A stretch of DNA of 64,000 bases, taken from Strongylocentrotus droebachiensis (taxonomy: Eukaryota; Echinodermata; Echinoidea; Camarodonta; Strongylocentrotidae). The stretch is taken from assembly GCA_035222895.1 (NCBI GenBank), contig JAVYIG010005374.1, positions 62,001 through 126,000 of the forward strand, in the 5' to 3' direction. Under the pieces are notes generated by a model that saw nothing but the letters and a program-made list of their open reading frames with translations, had not been told where the DNA came from and made no database searches. Below, piece after piece: positions 1 to 12,700 of the stretch. Position 1 is the stretch's first letter; each line of letters begins with the position of its first letter. Both the position numbers and the translations under genes were made by a program.

Positions 1-623
1 ACAAAATCATCTTTGTTTGATAAAAATCGGTTCAGAGACGGCGGAAATATCCATAAATATAACGATTTCTAATACTTATGTACCACCACAAGATATTTTG
101 AAAAAGCCGTTGAAAAAACGAAATAGCGCCTTTTACGTCGTAAATCAGCCAATGCCGGTGTTGGCTTTTTGTTGGCATTTTCGTGTTGGTTATATTACGC
201 ACAACCGGCCGGCCCATGTATTGTTCTTTTTTCCGTATTGTCACCGTATTTTTTTAAAAGTGGAGTTGAATTGGTATGATCTTATTGGCTAAATTTCACA
301 CATTTTGGGGTCTAAAATTACCTTCATAGGAATTTTAGGTTCTAAAAGGGCACTAGAAATGTCATAGATAAGAATAAGAGCAATAACCATGCACTTTGAA
401 GGCATTTGCGGTCTAAAAAACAGAACTCAACTATCCCTTTAATATTCTTGTGCAAGACTTTTTTTTAGCACAGATGCCATGCATTACCCCAAAATGCCCT
501 CCACATAAACCAAATATATACATACGTCTTGGCTGGTCTTCTATTGTATTAGGTCGACAAATTATGTTAATGGCACTTTGTGTTTTAAATCTGGTGTATT
601 TCTATTTCCTCTTACTTTATCAG
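1..623. other. Intron upstream of EGF exon 1
   Basis: From about 443 it aligns with 6404-6589 and 35540-35649 (the regions before the other EGF exons), ending in the acceptor. Nothing recognisable before that. Confidence 0.6.
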
Positions 624-737
624 AGACGAATGAATGTGATTCTAACCCGTGTCAGAACAATGGTACATGTAACGATCTCATAGGTGACTATAACTGCACA
701 TGTGTACCTGGATATGAAGGCAAGAACTGCGAGAACC
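624..737 (+). CDS. Gene A exon: calcium-binding-type EGF module 1
   Basis: A 114-nt exon, phase 1 at both ends, after acceptor ttatcag and before donor gtaagt. It encodes one complete six-cysteine EGF module beginning TNECDSNPC and ending GYEGKNCEN. The N-terminal acidic E-T-N-E and the C-N-D-x4-Y-N-C segment match the calcium-binding and hydroxylation EGF signature. Flanking intron sequence resembles that of the module at 6590, so the two arose by local duplication. Confidence 0.88.
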
Positions 738-3700
738 GTAAGTCGTTCCATAGTATTTACGTTAAGTATGGTTATTAAACCTGTATTAAACATATTGGTA
801 CTATAAAGCAAAGCAATTAATGTCTGTTTCTTTTCATAGTAACAAAAATGTAGAAAATCATTTAAATTTACGTAAATGTATATATTAACAAACAAAACAC
901 AAAGTACAAGCAAATGACGACAATGCAATATTTCATATTTAAAACTGTGTATTGATATAAACGTTTTTTTTTAATGCATTGCACGAATGTAGCAACAGCA
1001 ATACTCATATTTATTTGTTTTTACGCATGCACTTGTCTGTATTGCAACAACCGAACAATGCTTCTCGTCTTGATAAAGTAACATAAAACCTATTGTATTC
1101 ATTCTAAAAGAAGAATGAAGTATGCCTATCGGTCTATGTAATTATATTGATTGATATCCGGGCCGTGGATCCGCACCTGTTGTCAACCATAAGCAGCCGA
1201 AATTCGGCCCAGATAAATAGCTTGTGAAATATAGGTTTTCCCGCCCAACTGCGCAAACTTAGCATCCGAATTAACGTTACCTTCATTTAAGTTCGTGCCA
1301 AATTGAATGACTATGTAGATCAGCATTCCAAATGCTAATTGCGTCATTCAATTTGATTTAGTAGAATGCGATTTCATTCTCTTGTCACGGAGACGTGCAA
1401 AAATGAGTATTCAATCTAGAAAAGCGTGCAAAGAGCATTCAAATTCGCGCCGGACAGACGGTGATATGTATTCGTGCATTCAATTTCGTGATTAATAAGC
1501 ATACATTATTATGTGACATTATTTTGTGCATTGCTTTTCATTTGATGTTAATTTGTCACTCAATATACTTCTGTTTACATAATTTTATGCAAAGTTTACT
1601 TGGAGGAATGGCATGCGTATTCGTTAGTAGATATCTGTCATGATTACACAGGTAGCTGTCCCCAGAGAAGGTGCACAATATTTGTGACTTCTCTTATAAG
1701 CACAAAACTATATATAAACAGATCCTGGACAGAGGTAGAGTTCAGCTTTAATAGACATGGACATGATGGAAACAAAATACAATGTTGAATAAAGAAAAAG
1801 ATATTAAATGAAAAGAAAGAAAGTTCAAAATCTAGTGATGATCCGAAAATTATAGTTGACGGTCGAAAATATAAGTTCCCTTGTGGGAACTGTGATAAGC
1901 CAGTCAAATGTAATCAACACGGCCTTCTGTGTTCTTCTTGTAAAAAATGGTTTCACACTAATTGTCAAGCTATCAGTTTTTCAGAGTACCGCAGATTATA
2001 TTATGAATGCCCTGATGAGAAGTGGAATTGTTTTACATGTTGTCTGCCATCTTTTTGTGACTCATTATTTAATGACGATTGTATAGAGATAGAAAGCCAA
2101 AACGAGGATAGACTAAAAGAAAACTATTTTAAGATAACGCGCGTTACACCTGAAAAGCAAGCGATAGCAAGAGTAATTCAGCCAAACCTCAGAGATGAAA
2201 ACACTTCTCTTTATCAAGAATTTGAAGAAAAGTTTAAAGCTAAAGGTCTTCATTTTTTACACCTTAATGTGAGGTCTATTCTAAACAAGATATCGGAATT
2301 TAGAATTCTTTGTAAAAGAAAAAGGCTGTCTATTATTGCTTTCACTGAAACATGGTTAAACAATTCCATAAATGATGAAGAAATTGAAATAGACGGATAT
2401 AAAATCATACGCCATGATCGATCCTCTGGCTCTGGAGGTGGTGTATGTTTCTATATCAGAAATGATATTGCATTTAATATTATGGATGCTATAAGTACTG
2501 GAGATACGGAATCCCTGTGGATAAATTTGCTTATACCAAGATCAAAACCAATTGTTGTTGGTGTTCTGTATCGACCTCCGAAAAACAATTTGTTTATCGA
2601 GAAATTGTCCAATATTCTTGATACATTAAAGAAGGATGACGAAATAATTCTTTTAGGAGACATGAATATTTGTCTTCTTCGCAAATCGCTACTGGCTAAA
2701 AAATATATTGACTTGTTGAGTCTTCATGGGTTTAGTCAACTCATTAAAGAGGCAACACGCGTTACACCTACATGTTCTTCTCTATTGGATCATGTTGGTT
2801 GTACCAAAGAAAATAAAATAAGTCAAAGTGGTGTCATTGATCTAGGTATTAGCGACCATTATTTTACTTTCTGTACACGGAAAGATGTTAGACTGGCTAT
2901 AGGTCATCACAGGACTAATGATATCAGATCCATGAAAAAATATACAGAAGAGTCTTTCAATCGTCAACTATCTGTTGTTGATTGGTCACGAATAACTGAC
3001 TGTACAGATGTAAATGAGGCATGGTCAATATTTCAACATGTTTTTATCTCAAATTTGAATATGATAGCGCCACTGAAACGGATAAGAATAAAACAAAGAT
3101 CAGAAACTTGGGTGACTAAAGATATTCTTTCCCTAATTCAAGAGAGAAATATAGTATACAAAAAATGGAGGAAAAGAGCAAAAGATGAGAAGCTCTATAA
3201 AAGATACAGAGTATTAAGAAATATGGTCCAAAGAGAGGTGAAAAAGGCTAAACTCGATTACTTACAAAACAAGATAGAAGAAAATAAACAAGATTCGAAA
3301 AAACTTTGGCAGAATCTAAAAAGCTTAGGATTGAAAAATAAGAAGCGAAAAGAACAAGAATCTGTCATTAAAATTGATGGGGAATTATGTCATGATAAGA
3401 TGGCCATCGCTGATGAATTCAATTCTCATTTCACAAATGTGGCTGCCAAATTAGTAGACAAACTCCCCCCTTCCAAAGACTTTTTCAGCGCAGACAATGA
3501 TTGTATTCGTGACTTTTACGAAAGAAAAGGTGTACATGAAAACAGCTTCGAGTTATTACCAATCAGTGAACAATTTGTTTTCAAAGAGTTACGTAAGTTG
3601 AATGTATCAAAAAGTACTGGGTTAGACTTGATTCCAGCTAAATTTCTAAAAGATGGTGCGAAGGTTTTATTTAAGCCTCTAAGTTACTTAATGAACCTAT

Positions 3701-6700
3701 CTATCTTGACGAGTACTTTTCCAGAAGATATGAAAATAGCAAAAGTGACTCCACTTTATAAAAAGAAAGATAAAACTGATGTTAGCAACTATAGACCTAT
3801 TAGTGTTTTAAGCGTAGCATCAAAGATTCTAGAAAAATCGGTCTGTGTTCAAATTGAAAGATACTTCAAAGAAAATGATATAATTTATGAATTTCAATCT
3901 GGTTTTCGACATGATTATTCGACTGAAACATGTCTAATTCATTTGACTGATTATTTGAGGAGAGAAACTTCCCAAGGGCGCTTTGTTGGTATGGTGCTCC
4001 TTGATCTGCAAAAAGCTTTTGATACAGTTAATCATTGCGTCTTATTGAAGAAGTTACAACTAATGGGTTTTGCTAAGGCAAGTTTAGATTGGTTCAGATC
4101 CTACTTATCTAATCGGCACCAAGTAGTGGCCATTCATGATATTCGTTCCAAACTAATGCCTATAACATGCGGTGTTCCTCAGGGAAGCATTTTAGGCCCA
4201 ATTCTATTTTCAAGTTATATAAATGATATGTGTATTTGTATAAAAGACTTCAAACTATTATTGTACGCAGATGACAGCGTACTACTCTATTCAAATACTG
4301 ATCCTAAATATATTGAGGAAAAGCTCAGTGAACAGCTGTCTACGTGTGTCGATTGGATGACTGATAATAAGCTTTCTTTACACTTGGGAAAAACAGAAAG
4401 CATTTTATTTTGTTCTAAAAGTAGTTCTAAAAAGTCATTTGAATTCAAAGTGACACACAATAATCAAGCAATCAAGAGAAAAGAGTCTGTGAAGTATTTA
4501 GGCATTGAGTTGGCTAGCGCAATTTCATTTTCATCTTTAGTAGAATCAGTTGTAAAAAAAGCAAATTCTCGTCTGAAATTTTTGTACAGATATCAAAGTT
4601 GTATGGATTTAAAAGCAAGACGTACACTCTGTTTTGCTCTTATTCAATGTTTATTTGACTATGCTAACCCTGCATGGTATAGTAACATAAACAAGTCAGA
4701 TCAAAAGAAGTTGAAGATTATACAGAACAAAATGGTGAGATTTATCAACTGTTCTGGTCCAAGAACTCATGTTGGCTACAGCGAACTTTCTAAAGCTGGT
4801 TTTCTTGAAGTCGACCAAAGATCAAAACAACTCGCATTGCATCACGTGCATAAAATATATCATACTAGGTCGAATCATTATATTCGATCCAACTTCGATC
4901 TTGTTACTGACGTACATGATTATAATACAAGAAATAGACGATTCAACTTTAACTTACCAGAAAGAGTAGGTAGTATTGGAAATTCGTTTTATTACAATGC
5001 CATAAAACATTGGAATTCCCTTCCCAATGGTGTAAAAGAAATAGGAAACTATGATCATTTTAAGAGGAAATTAAAGGAATACCTAATACTTGACAGTCAG
5101 AGAAGAGAAGTGAATGACATGTTATATGATTGAAATTTTTATTCTTCTGTCGGTTCATACCTTTTCATGTTGTATATACTTATGTTTTCGTACGTTATAG
5201 AAATTCTACAAATTCATCATTATTTTCCTCTTCTTCCTTCTCCTCTTTTTCTTCTTCTCCTTCTTCTTTTTCTTCTTGTACTTAATATCATTTCTATCAT
5301 CAGTTTAATGTTGTTATTATTTTATTATCTTTAATAAGTAGTTCTTTTAATTTTCTTATCTGTCTGTAAATATTACTATTTTAACTTATTAATTTTATAC
5401 ATGTCTGTAAGGGACCCCACTGGAAATAAGCTCTCGAGCTTTCGTGGGTTATCCTGTTCAAGCTGACTTATTTTTGATCTGTTATTATTGTATATTGTTG
5501 TATGTTGGAAGCTTGTCGAATAAAAATCAATCAATCAATCAATCACGTACTCAATTAAGATTGATAACAAAAAACATTACAGAAATAACCTCAAAGACAT
5601 TTATAATGAAAAATATGAAGATATGAATAAAAAGATGTTTCAAAGAAAATAAAGAATGTCGAAAGAAAGGGAAAACATAAGATGCGATATAAATATATCA
5701 GACAAATAAGAAGATTGTATAATGTGAAATCATGTCATAAAAGATCATAGAGAACAAGAATAAATAACTGAACATGAAATATTGAATATCCGATTAAACA
5801 TCGAGCCTCATACTATGATTATGAGGTCTAGTTTTAATTTGAATGACCCGATTGCGAAAGAGGTTGTCCATACACGAAAATGAAATAGTAATTCGCCATA
5901 GAATTCTCCTCCCACTCAACATTGGCGAAATGGAATGACCCTTACGCATTTCTGAGTTGACTGAACAAAGCTTTAATTTGAATGTGCACGTTAAGAAAAT
6001 TCGGTGACTCAAAACGAAATTGAATGCAACAAGTTTAAAAATGAAACGGGATCAACGAGTGAAGAAGATTTGCTCGAACATGAATGCACGTTAATGAAAT
6101 TGATTGCTGCTTTGACATAATTGCCCGGGAAAACCTATATTTTGTTCATGTGCGGTTTCGCGAACCTATTTGAGTAAATCACCCTTTTACGTTTCATTGC
6201 GCCACAATGTTATAATGTAATATCAAACATTCAAATCCGTATTAAAGAGGTTTTTAATTAAAACTCATAACAAAAGGTATATCAATTTAAACGTCTTCAT
6301 CATGTGATACAAATTTGGTCATTTTTTATTTCAAAATAATGACTTTAAAAAAAAAAATCTTTCCTATTTTAGGCCAAATTTGACATCGACCCTTATTCCT
6401 TAATATTCATTTGCAAGAGTTTTTTTAAAATGCATAGATGCCATGCATTACCGCAAAATGCCTTCCTCATAAACCAAAATAATAGATACCGTCTTGGCTG
6501 GTCTACTATCATATTTGGTCGACAAATTATGTTAATAGCACTTTGTGTTTGAAAACCGGTGTATTTCTATTTCCTCTTACTTTTATCAGAGACGAACAAA
6601 TGTGATTCTAACCCGTGTCAGAACAATGGTACATGTAACGATCTCATAGATGACTACAACTGCACCTGTGTACCTGGATATGAAGGCAAGAACTGCGAGA

Positions 6701-9700
6701 ACCGTAAGTCGTTCCATAGTATTTACGTTTGATAAGATTATCAAACATAATAGGTACTAAGCAAAACAATCAATGTCTGTTTGTTTTCGTAGTTTATACA
6801 GAAAAGTTCATGATACAATAAAAAAAAAAGTAGAAAATCATTCAAATATACGTATATATAAATAGATAATACACAAAGTACAAACAATGACAATGCAATA
6901 TTTCGTATTTAATACTTGTTATTGATATATATTTTTTTTTTTATAAAAAAAAAAAAAAGAATCGTTGCACGAATGTAGCAACGGCAACACCCATATTCAT
7001 TTTTTTCTACACATGCACTTGTCTGTATTGCAACTACGAAACAATGCTTCGTGTACATGTAGTAACATAAAACCTATTGTATTCATTTTAAAAGAATGAA
7101 GTATGCACGCATGTCTATCGGTCTATGGAAATACGAACAGCCCCGGGCCCTTGAAAAAGAAGAGGAATTCCTTATATTAGCGATCATATTGTTATCGTTT
7201 GTCTTGTGAACTAAACCTTATCAACAAGAGCATTATTTCATCATTTTACGTCCAATTTCGTCAAAGTAAAATCAAGTTCGTTATCACCGGCTGTCCTCTT
7301 GCAATTTCATGAATCAATCTCGTCACTTTTTAATCGATATCATCAAAGCGCCATTCTAAGTCGTCACTTTGTCGTTTGTTAGATGGATAGTTATTACGCT
7401 TTGTCTTTTCATTTCTTCTTGAAACTTGCTTAATGTATATTCGTGTGCATTTTTTTAACAGCGTAGTTCTAATAATATTCATTTTCATTACCATCAGAGT
7501 CAATGGATTAAAAAAAAATATCTGTGTTTCACATTCTTAATTTTGGCTATGCATTGATTGTTCAAGTTTTGATAACGTTGAATATACGATGAACAACAAC
7601 GTAAATTATAAGTGTGGATAAAATGCTACCAATTTAGGCAATTAATTTAGTTCACACAAATTCTTGATATCAAGAAATCAATTCTTGATATCACGAAATC
7701 AATTCTTGATATCACGAAATCGAATTCTTGATATCACGAATTCAGTTCTTGGTATCACGAATTCGATTTTTTTATATCACGAATTCATTTCTAGATATCA
7801 AGAAATCGAAATCTTGATATCAAGAATTAGATTTCTTAATATCAAAAATTAAATTCTTGATATCACGAATTGTTATAGTGAATAATTTCAAACTCAAAAG
7901 TATTGCACGAATTTATCCTGAGCGCGCCTTTTTAACATTTAGTCCTGTTCTGATTTTGAACGCAAAAGTTGTGCAAGAAATCATTAAGAGATGCGTTCTA
8001 AATCATTCACTATAACAATTCGTGATAACAAGAATTTAATTTAATTTAATTCTTGATATCAAGAAATCTAATTCTTGATATCACGAATTCGATTTCTTGA
8101 TATCACGAATTCGATTTCTTGATATCAAGAAATGAATTCGTGATATCAAGAATTGAATTCTTGATATAGAGAAATATGTTTGAATGATAAAACGGCTTGC
8201 CATACGACCGCGTCAGCGACTATTACAATCTTTTGGTCGCCCAGTGAAATTAAGTTCATAATGGACGATGCAAACTTCGCTTTGAATCGCTGTTAATTCA
8301 CATCACATGCTTAATTGGCTCATGTAATACCGCAATCGAAAAGACTCCTCGTGTGAAATGGGCTTTCTAATCTCTAAACCGCAATATGTAAATGCTCACG
8401 ATGAATAATTGATGTGACAGATCAACAAGAAGATGTATATAGGACGAGTATTATCCACCAAAGGGTAATATTTTTGAAGGCATTTTTTTTTTACCTTCAG
8501 AAATCATTTAACTAGAATTATTTTCATCTACTGCATTCATAGGAAGTAATCAAAGCATTGTTGTAGTTAATCTTTTTTTAAATCACATTGTGACATTCTA
8601 TTTGTGTATTTGTGTAAATGAAGAAAGACAAAATGAATTAATATTTTGACTTGTTGTGTGTCTTCATCTTCATAAAAATGAATACGAAATTATGACTACT
8701 AAAATATTATAATAATCCAGAGATTGTCTTTATTCTTCTCACACAGAGACCATACCATCTACCGGTACCTCAGCTTCTAAACCTCCAACGGAATCGACGT
8801 CTACACCATCATCAACCCCCTCATCGACAGAACCTGGTAAAAGATTATTGATTATTCCTGATATGCAATTAACTCAATTGGCATAATGGTGATGATGATG
8901 ATAATGATGATTATAACAATGATGATGATGTTAATGATACTAATTGTAATAGTAATGATGGTCATGAAACTACTACTACTACTCAGGCGCGTACGCAGGA
9001 TTTTTTTGAAGGGGAGGTTTTAAAATTTTAAAATTGCGCAACGACTCAGCCAGCCGCTGAATAAGCGGGGAGAAAGGGGGGGGGGGGGGGGGACACCTTT
9101 TTGGCCGTCCATTAGCACAATTAAAAAAAATTAAAAAAAGCTTCTAATCCTCAAACGGAATCGACATCTTCACCATCATAAACCCCCTCATCGACAGAAC
9201 CTGGTAAAAGATTATTGATTATTCCTGATATACAATTAATTCAATTTGGTATAATGAAGATGACGATGATGATGATGATGATAATGATGGTGATAATAAT
9301 GATAATAATGATAATAATGATAATGATGATGATATCAATAATAATACTACTACTTTTACTAATGCCACTACTAATACTAATGATGATATAAAAAAAAAAA
9401 CAAGACATGATAATGATAATAATAAGTACAATAATAATAACAACAACAACAATAATAATAACAATAATCATGATAATCATAACGATAATGATACCAAAAT
9501 GATAATACTAGTGATGATATACATTAGTCGTTATATTAATCATGATAAAATTCATGAACAAAAGTGATAATTTTAATGATGATGTTGATTGTTCTACCTG
9601 ACTGCTATGAATGCATGTATGCTGCATGTAAGCAAGCAAGAATTGATACCTTACCAAAGGACATAAGCGCATTGACTTAGATTCGAACCTGGGACCTCTG

Positions 9701-12700
9701 GTATACGAGACAGCAGCTCTACCACGGAGCCATCGTTCCTTAAGCTTTTGAACCCTATTTTTGTATAATTGTGTAAATAAAGTAAGATATTAAAAATAAT
9801 TTAATATTTTAGTTCAAGTTCAAGTTCAAGTTCAAGTTCAAGTTCGAGCTTTATTTCCATTTTACAAAGTAAATTACAATTTTTTTTTACAAAGTAATTA
9901 TACTAATAATAATAATTATACTAGTGTACATGTTTGTTTTTTTCTTTGCTAAAAATATAAATATTTGTATCATTATTAATCAAGTTACAAGGAATCATAG
10001 GATAATCTTTAGTGTATCTCCGTTTTCATGAAAAGAAATACGAAATTATGAATGGTGAAATATCATATTAATCCTGAGATTATCTTTGTTCTTCTCACAC
10101 AGTGACCGTACCATCTACCGGGACTCTAGCTTCTAACCCTCCAATGGCATCGATGTCTTCACTATCATCAACCTCCTCACCGACAGAATCTGGTAAAAGA
10201 TTATTGATCAATCATGATATATACAATTAATTCAATTGGTATAATGATGATGATGATGATGATGATGATAATGATGATAATGATGATAACAATTTTTTTG
10301 GAAATATTATTCTTAATCAAGTTACAAGGAATTATAGGAAAATCTTTAGTGTATATCTCCGTTTTCATGAAAATAAATACGAAATTATGAATGGTGAAAT
10401 ATCATAATAATCCAGAGATTATCTTTGTTCTTCTCACACAGTGACCGTACTATCTACCGGTACTTCAGCACCTAACTCTCAAACAGAATCGATGTCTACA
10501 TCATCATTATCCCCAACCCCCTCACCAACAGAACCTGGTAAAAGATTATTGATCAATCCTGATATATACAATTAATTCAATTTGGTATAATGATGATGAT
10601 GATGATGATAATAATGATAATAATGATAATGATGATGATATTAATAATGATATTAATACTTATGATAATGATGGTAATAATAATGATGATCATGTTACTA
10701 CTTCTATTATACTTTTAATACTACTTATATTATACTTTTAATACTACTTCTAGTACTATTACTAATGCTTTAACTATTACTAATGATGATATAGGATTTC
10801 CCGGCCAAATTCGCGTGTTTGTCATTCAAATTAATTTGTCTTGCGTTCAAATTCGACGGTTTTAGTGCAGTCAGGTATAACTCGGGTTTATATTCCCTTT
10901 TCTAGTTTTCGAATCTATGGAATTTTCGTTAGAATCTACGTATGTTTCATTCAAATTAATGACCAATGTGCTTCTTTCGCTATTTGGTCATTCGATTTGG
11001 CGCAACACTATTTTCTGACAACGCGACGGTGTACTTCTAGCATTCTAATTCATTTGTAGCATTCAAATTAGCACTTTGTGCACTTAAATTGATGGTCAAT
11101 ATACATTTCTCGTTTATTACACACTTTTTTTTAGCTCATTCTTTTTCTTTCAAGATTGTTTTTTCATGTGTATTTCATCATATTTCATTTTCTTGCATTT
11201 ATACACTTATACTTATTAGATTTATCTGATATTCATCAGCATTTAAGTTTGATTGTTAAGAGGAAAAAAACGACTTGCATCTACGGACTTGATGGTCTCA
11301 GTATATTTGTAATGTTCATGTAAGGAAGTTGTTTGTCTTATGTTTCATCATAAATTCATCATAATTTCATTATAATTTCATTATGGAAGAAGGGTACAAT
11401 ATTGTGACTGGGGTATGGACTAGAGTCAACAATTTGAACATGATTAATTATATATTAAGCCATGTCTTTAGCCATCGATCTGCTAGCGGGCAAGTAAACT
11501 ATGAAACTCTTTAAGAAAAACAGAGGGGTGTGCTGGGTATAAGAGACGATGTGAATTACTTTTGTAAAATTCCGAGTCTGTAGTAAAAAGGGGCGAGTGA
11601 GGGTACCCCCACCTTTCCCGGGTATATGAGCATGTACGTGCAGAAATGCCATATCCCTTGATTTCGCCCCTTCTTTACTTTATGGCTGACTATACCCATC
11701 TGCATTGTCCTGAAAATAAATAAATGGAATAACAGCTCTGACCCCAATGGCAAATCATGCATTTTAACTGCATTATTTAAAAACTGTAACAGTTTGTTGC
11801 AATTCTTCCCCCTAACATTCCGAACTTGAACAAAAATATTACGAATACGAATGACAGGTGTTAATTTGAATGATAAAAATTACGCTACGACAAGTGAATA
11901 TTAATTTGAATGCTAGTTGAGCAGTTTCTAAATTGAATGAAAGATCTATGAAACCATTCGACAAAAATCCTAAATTAAATACAAAAACTGGAAAATTGAA
12001 TGATAATTGGCATGGCAAAGCCGATATGCGCTAACTTAAACGCAAAGTAAATGAATTCGAATGACAAACACGCGAATTTGGCTGGGAAATCTATATTAAA
12101 ATAATGATAAATAAGACATGATAATGATAATAATAATTACAATATAATAACAACAACAACACCAATAATAATAACAATAATCATGATAATCATAACGATA
12201 ATGATACCAAAATTATAATACTAGTGATGATGTACATTAGTCATAATAATAATCATGATGAAATTCATGAACAAAAGTGATAATACTAATGATAATGTTG
12301 ATTGTTCTACCTGACTGCTATGAATGCATGTATGCTGCATGTAAGTACGCAACCATGTGACTGACGGCTGTAAGTCCTCTCCGATGGACGCGGTAATGGG
12401 AATTGATACCTTACCAAAGGGCATGAGTGCATTGACTTAGATTCGAACCCGAGACCTCTGGTATACGAGACAACCGCTCTACCATGTCCCTTAAGCTTTT
12501 GAATTCTATTTTTGTATAATTGTGTAAAAAAAGTAAGATAAAATAATTCAATATTTTAGTTCAAGTTCGAGCTTTATTTACATTTTGCAAAGTAAATTAC
12601 AAACAACAATTTTACAAAGTATTCAAAAGTAATTATACAAGTGTACATGTTTTTTTTCTTTGCCAAACAAAAACAAATACTTATATTATTCTTAATCAAG

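Noticed and set aside
2451-2684. 77-codon minus-strand ORF
   Set aside because: Antisense shadow of the LINE endonuclease region.
7659-8174. CRISPR-like array
   Set aside because: Units are contiguous near-palindromes without unique spacers, in a eukaryotic intron with inverted arms.
9690-9740. tRNA gene on the minus strand
   Set aside because: A/B boxes are present but no acceptor-stem pairing is evident, and a SINE body follows; multiple copies share it.
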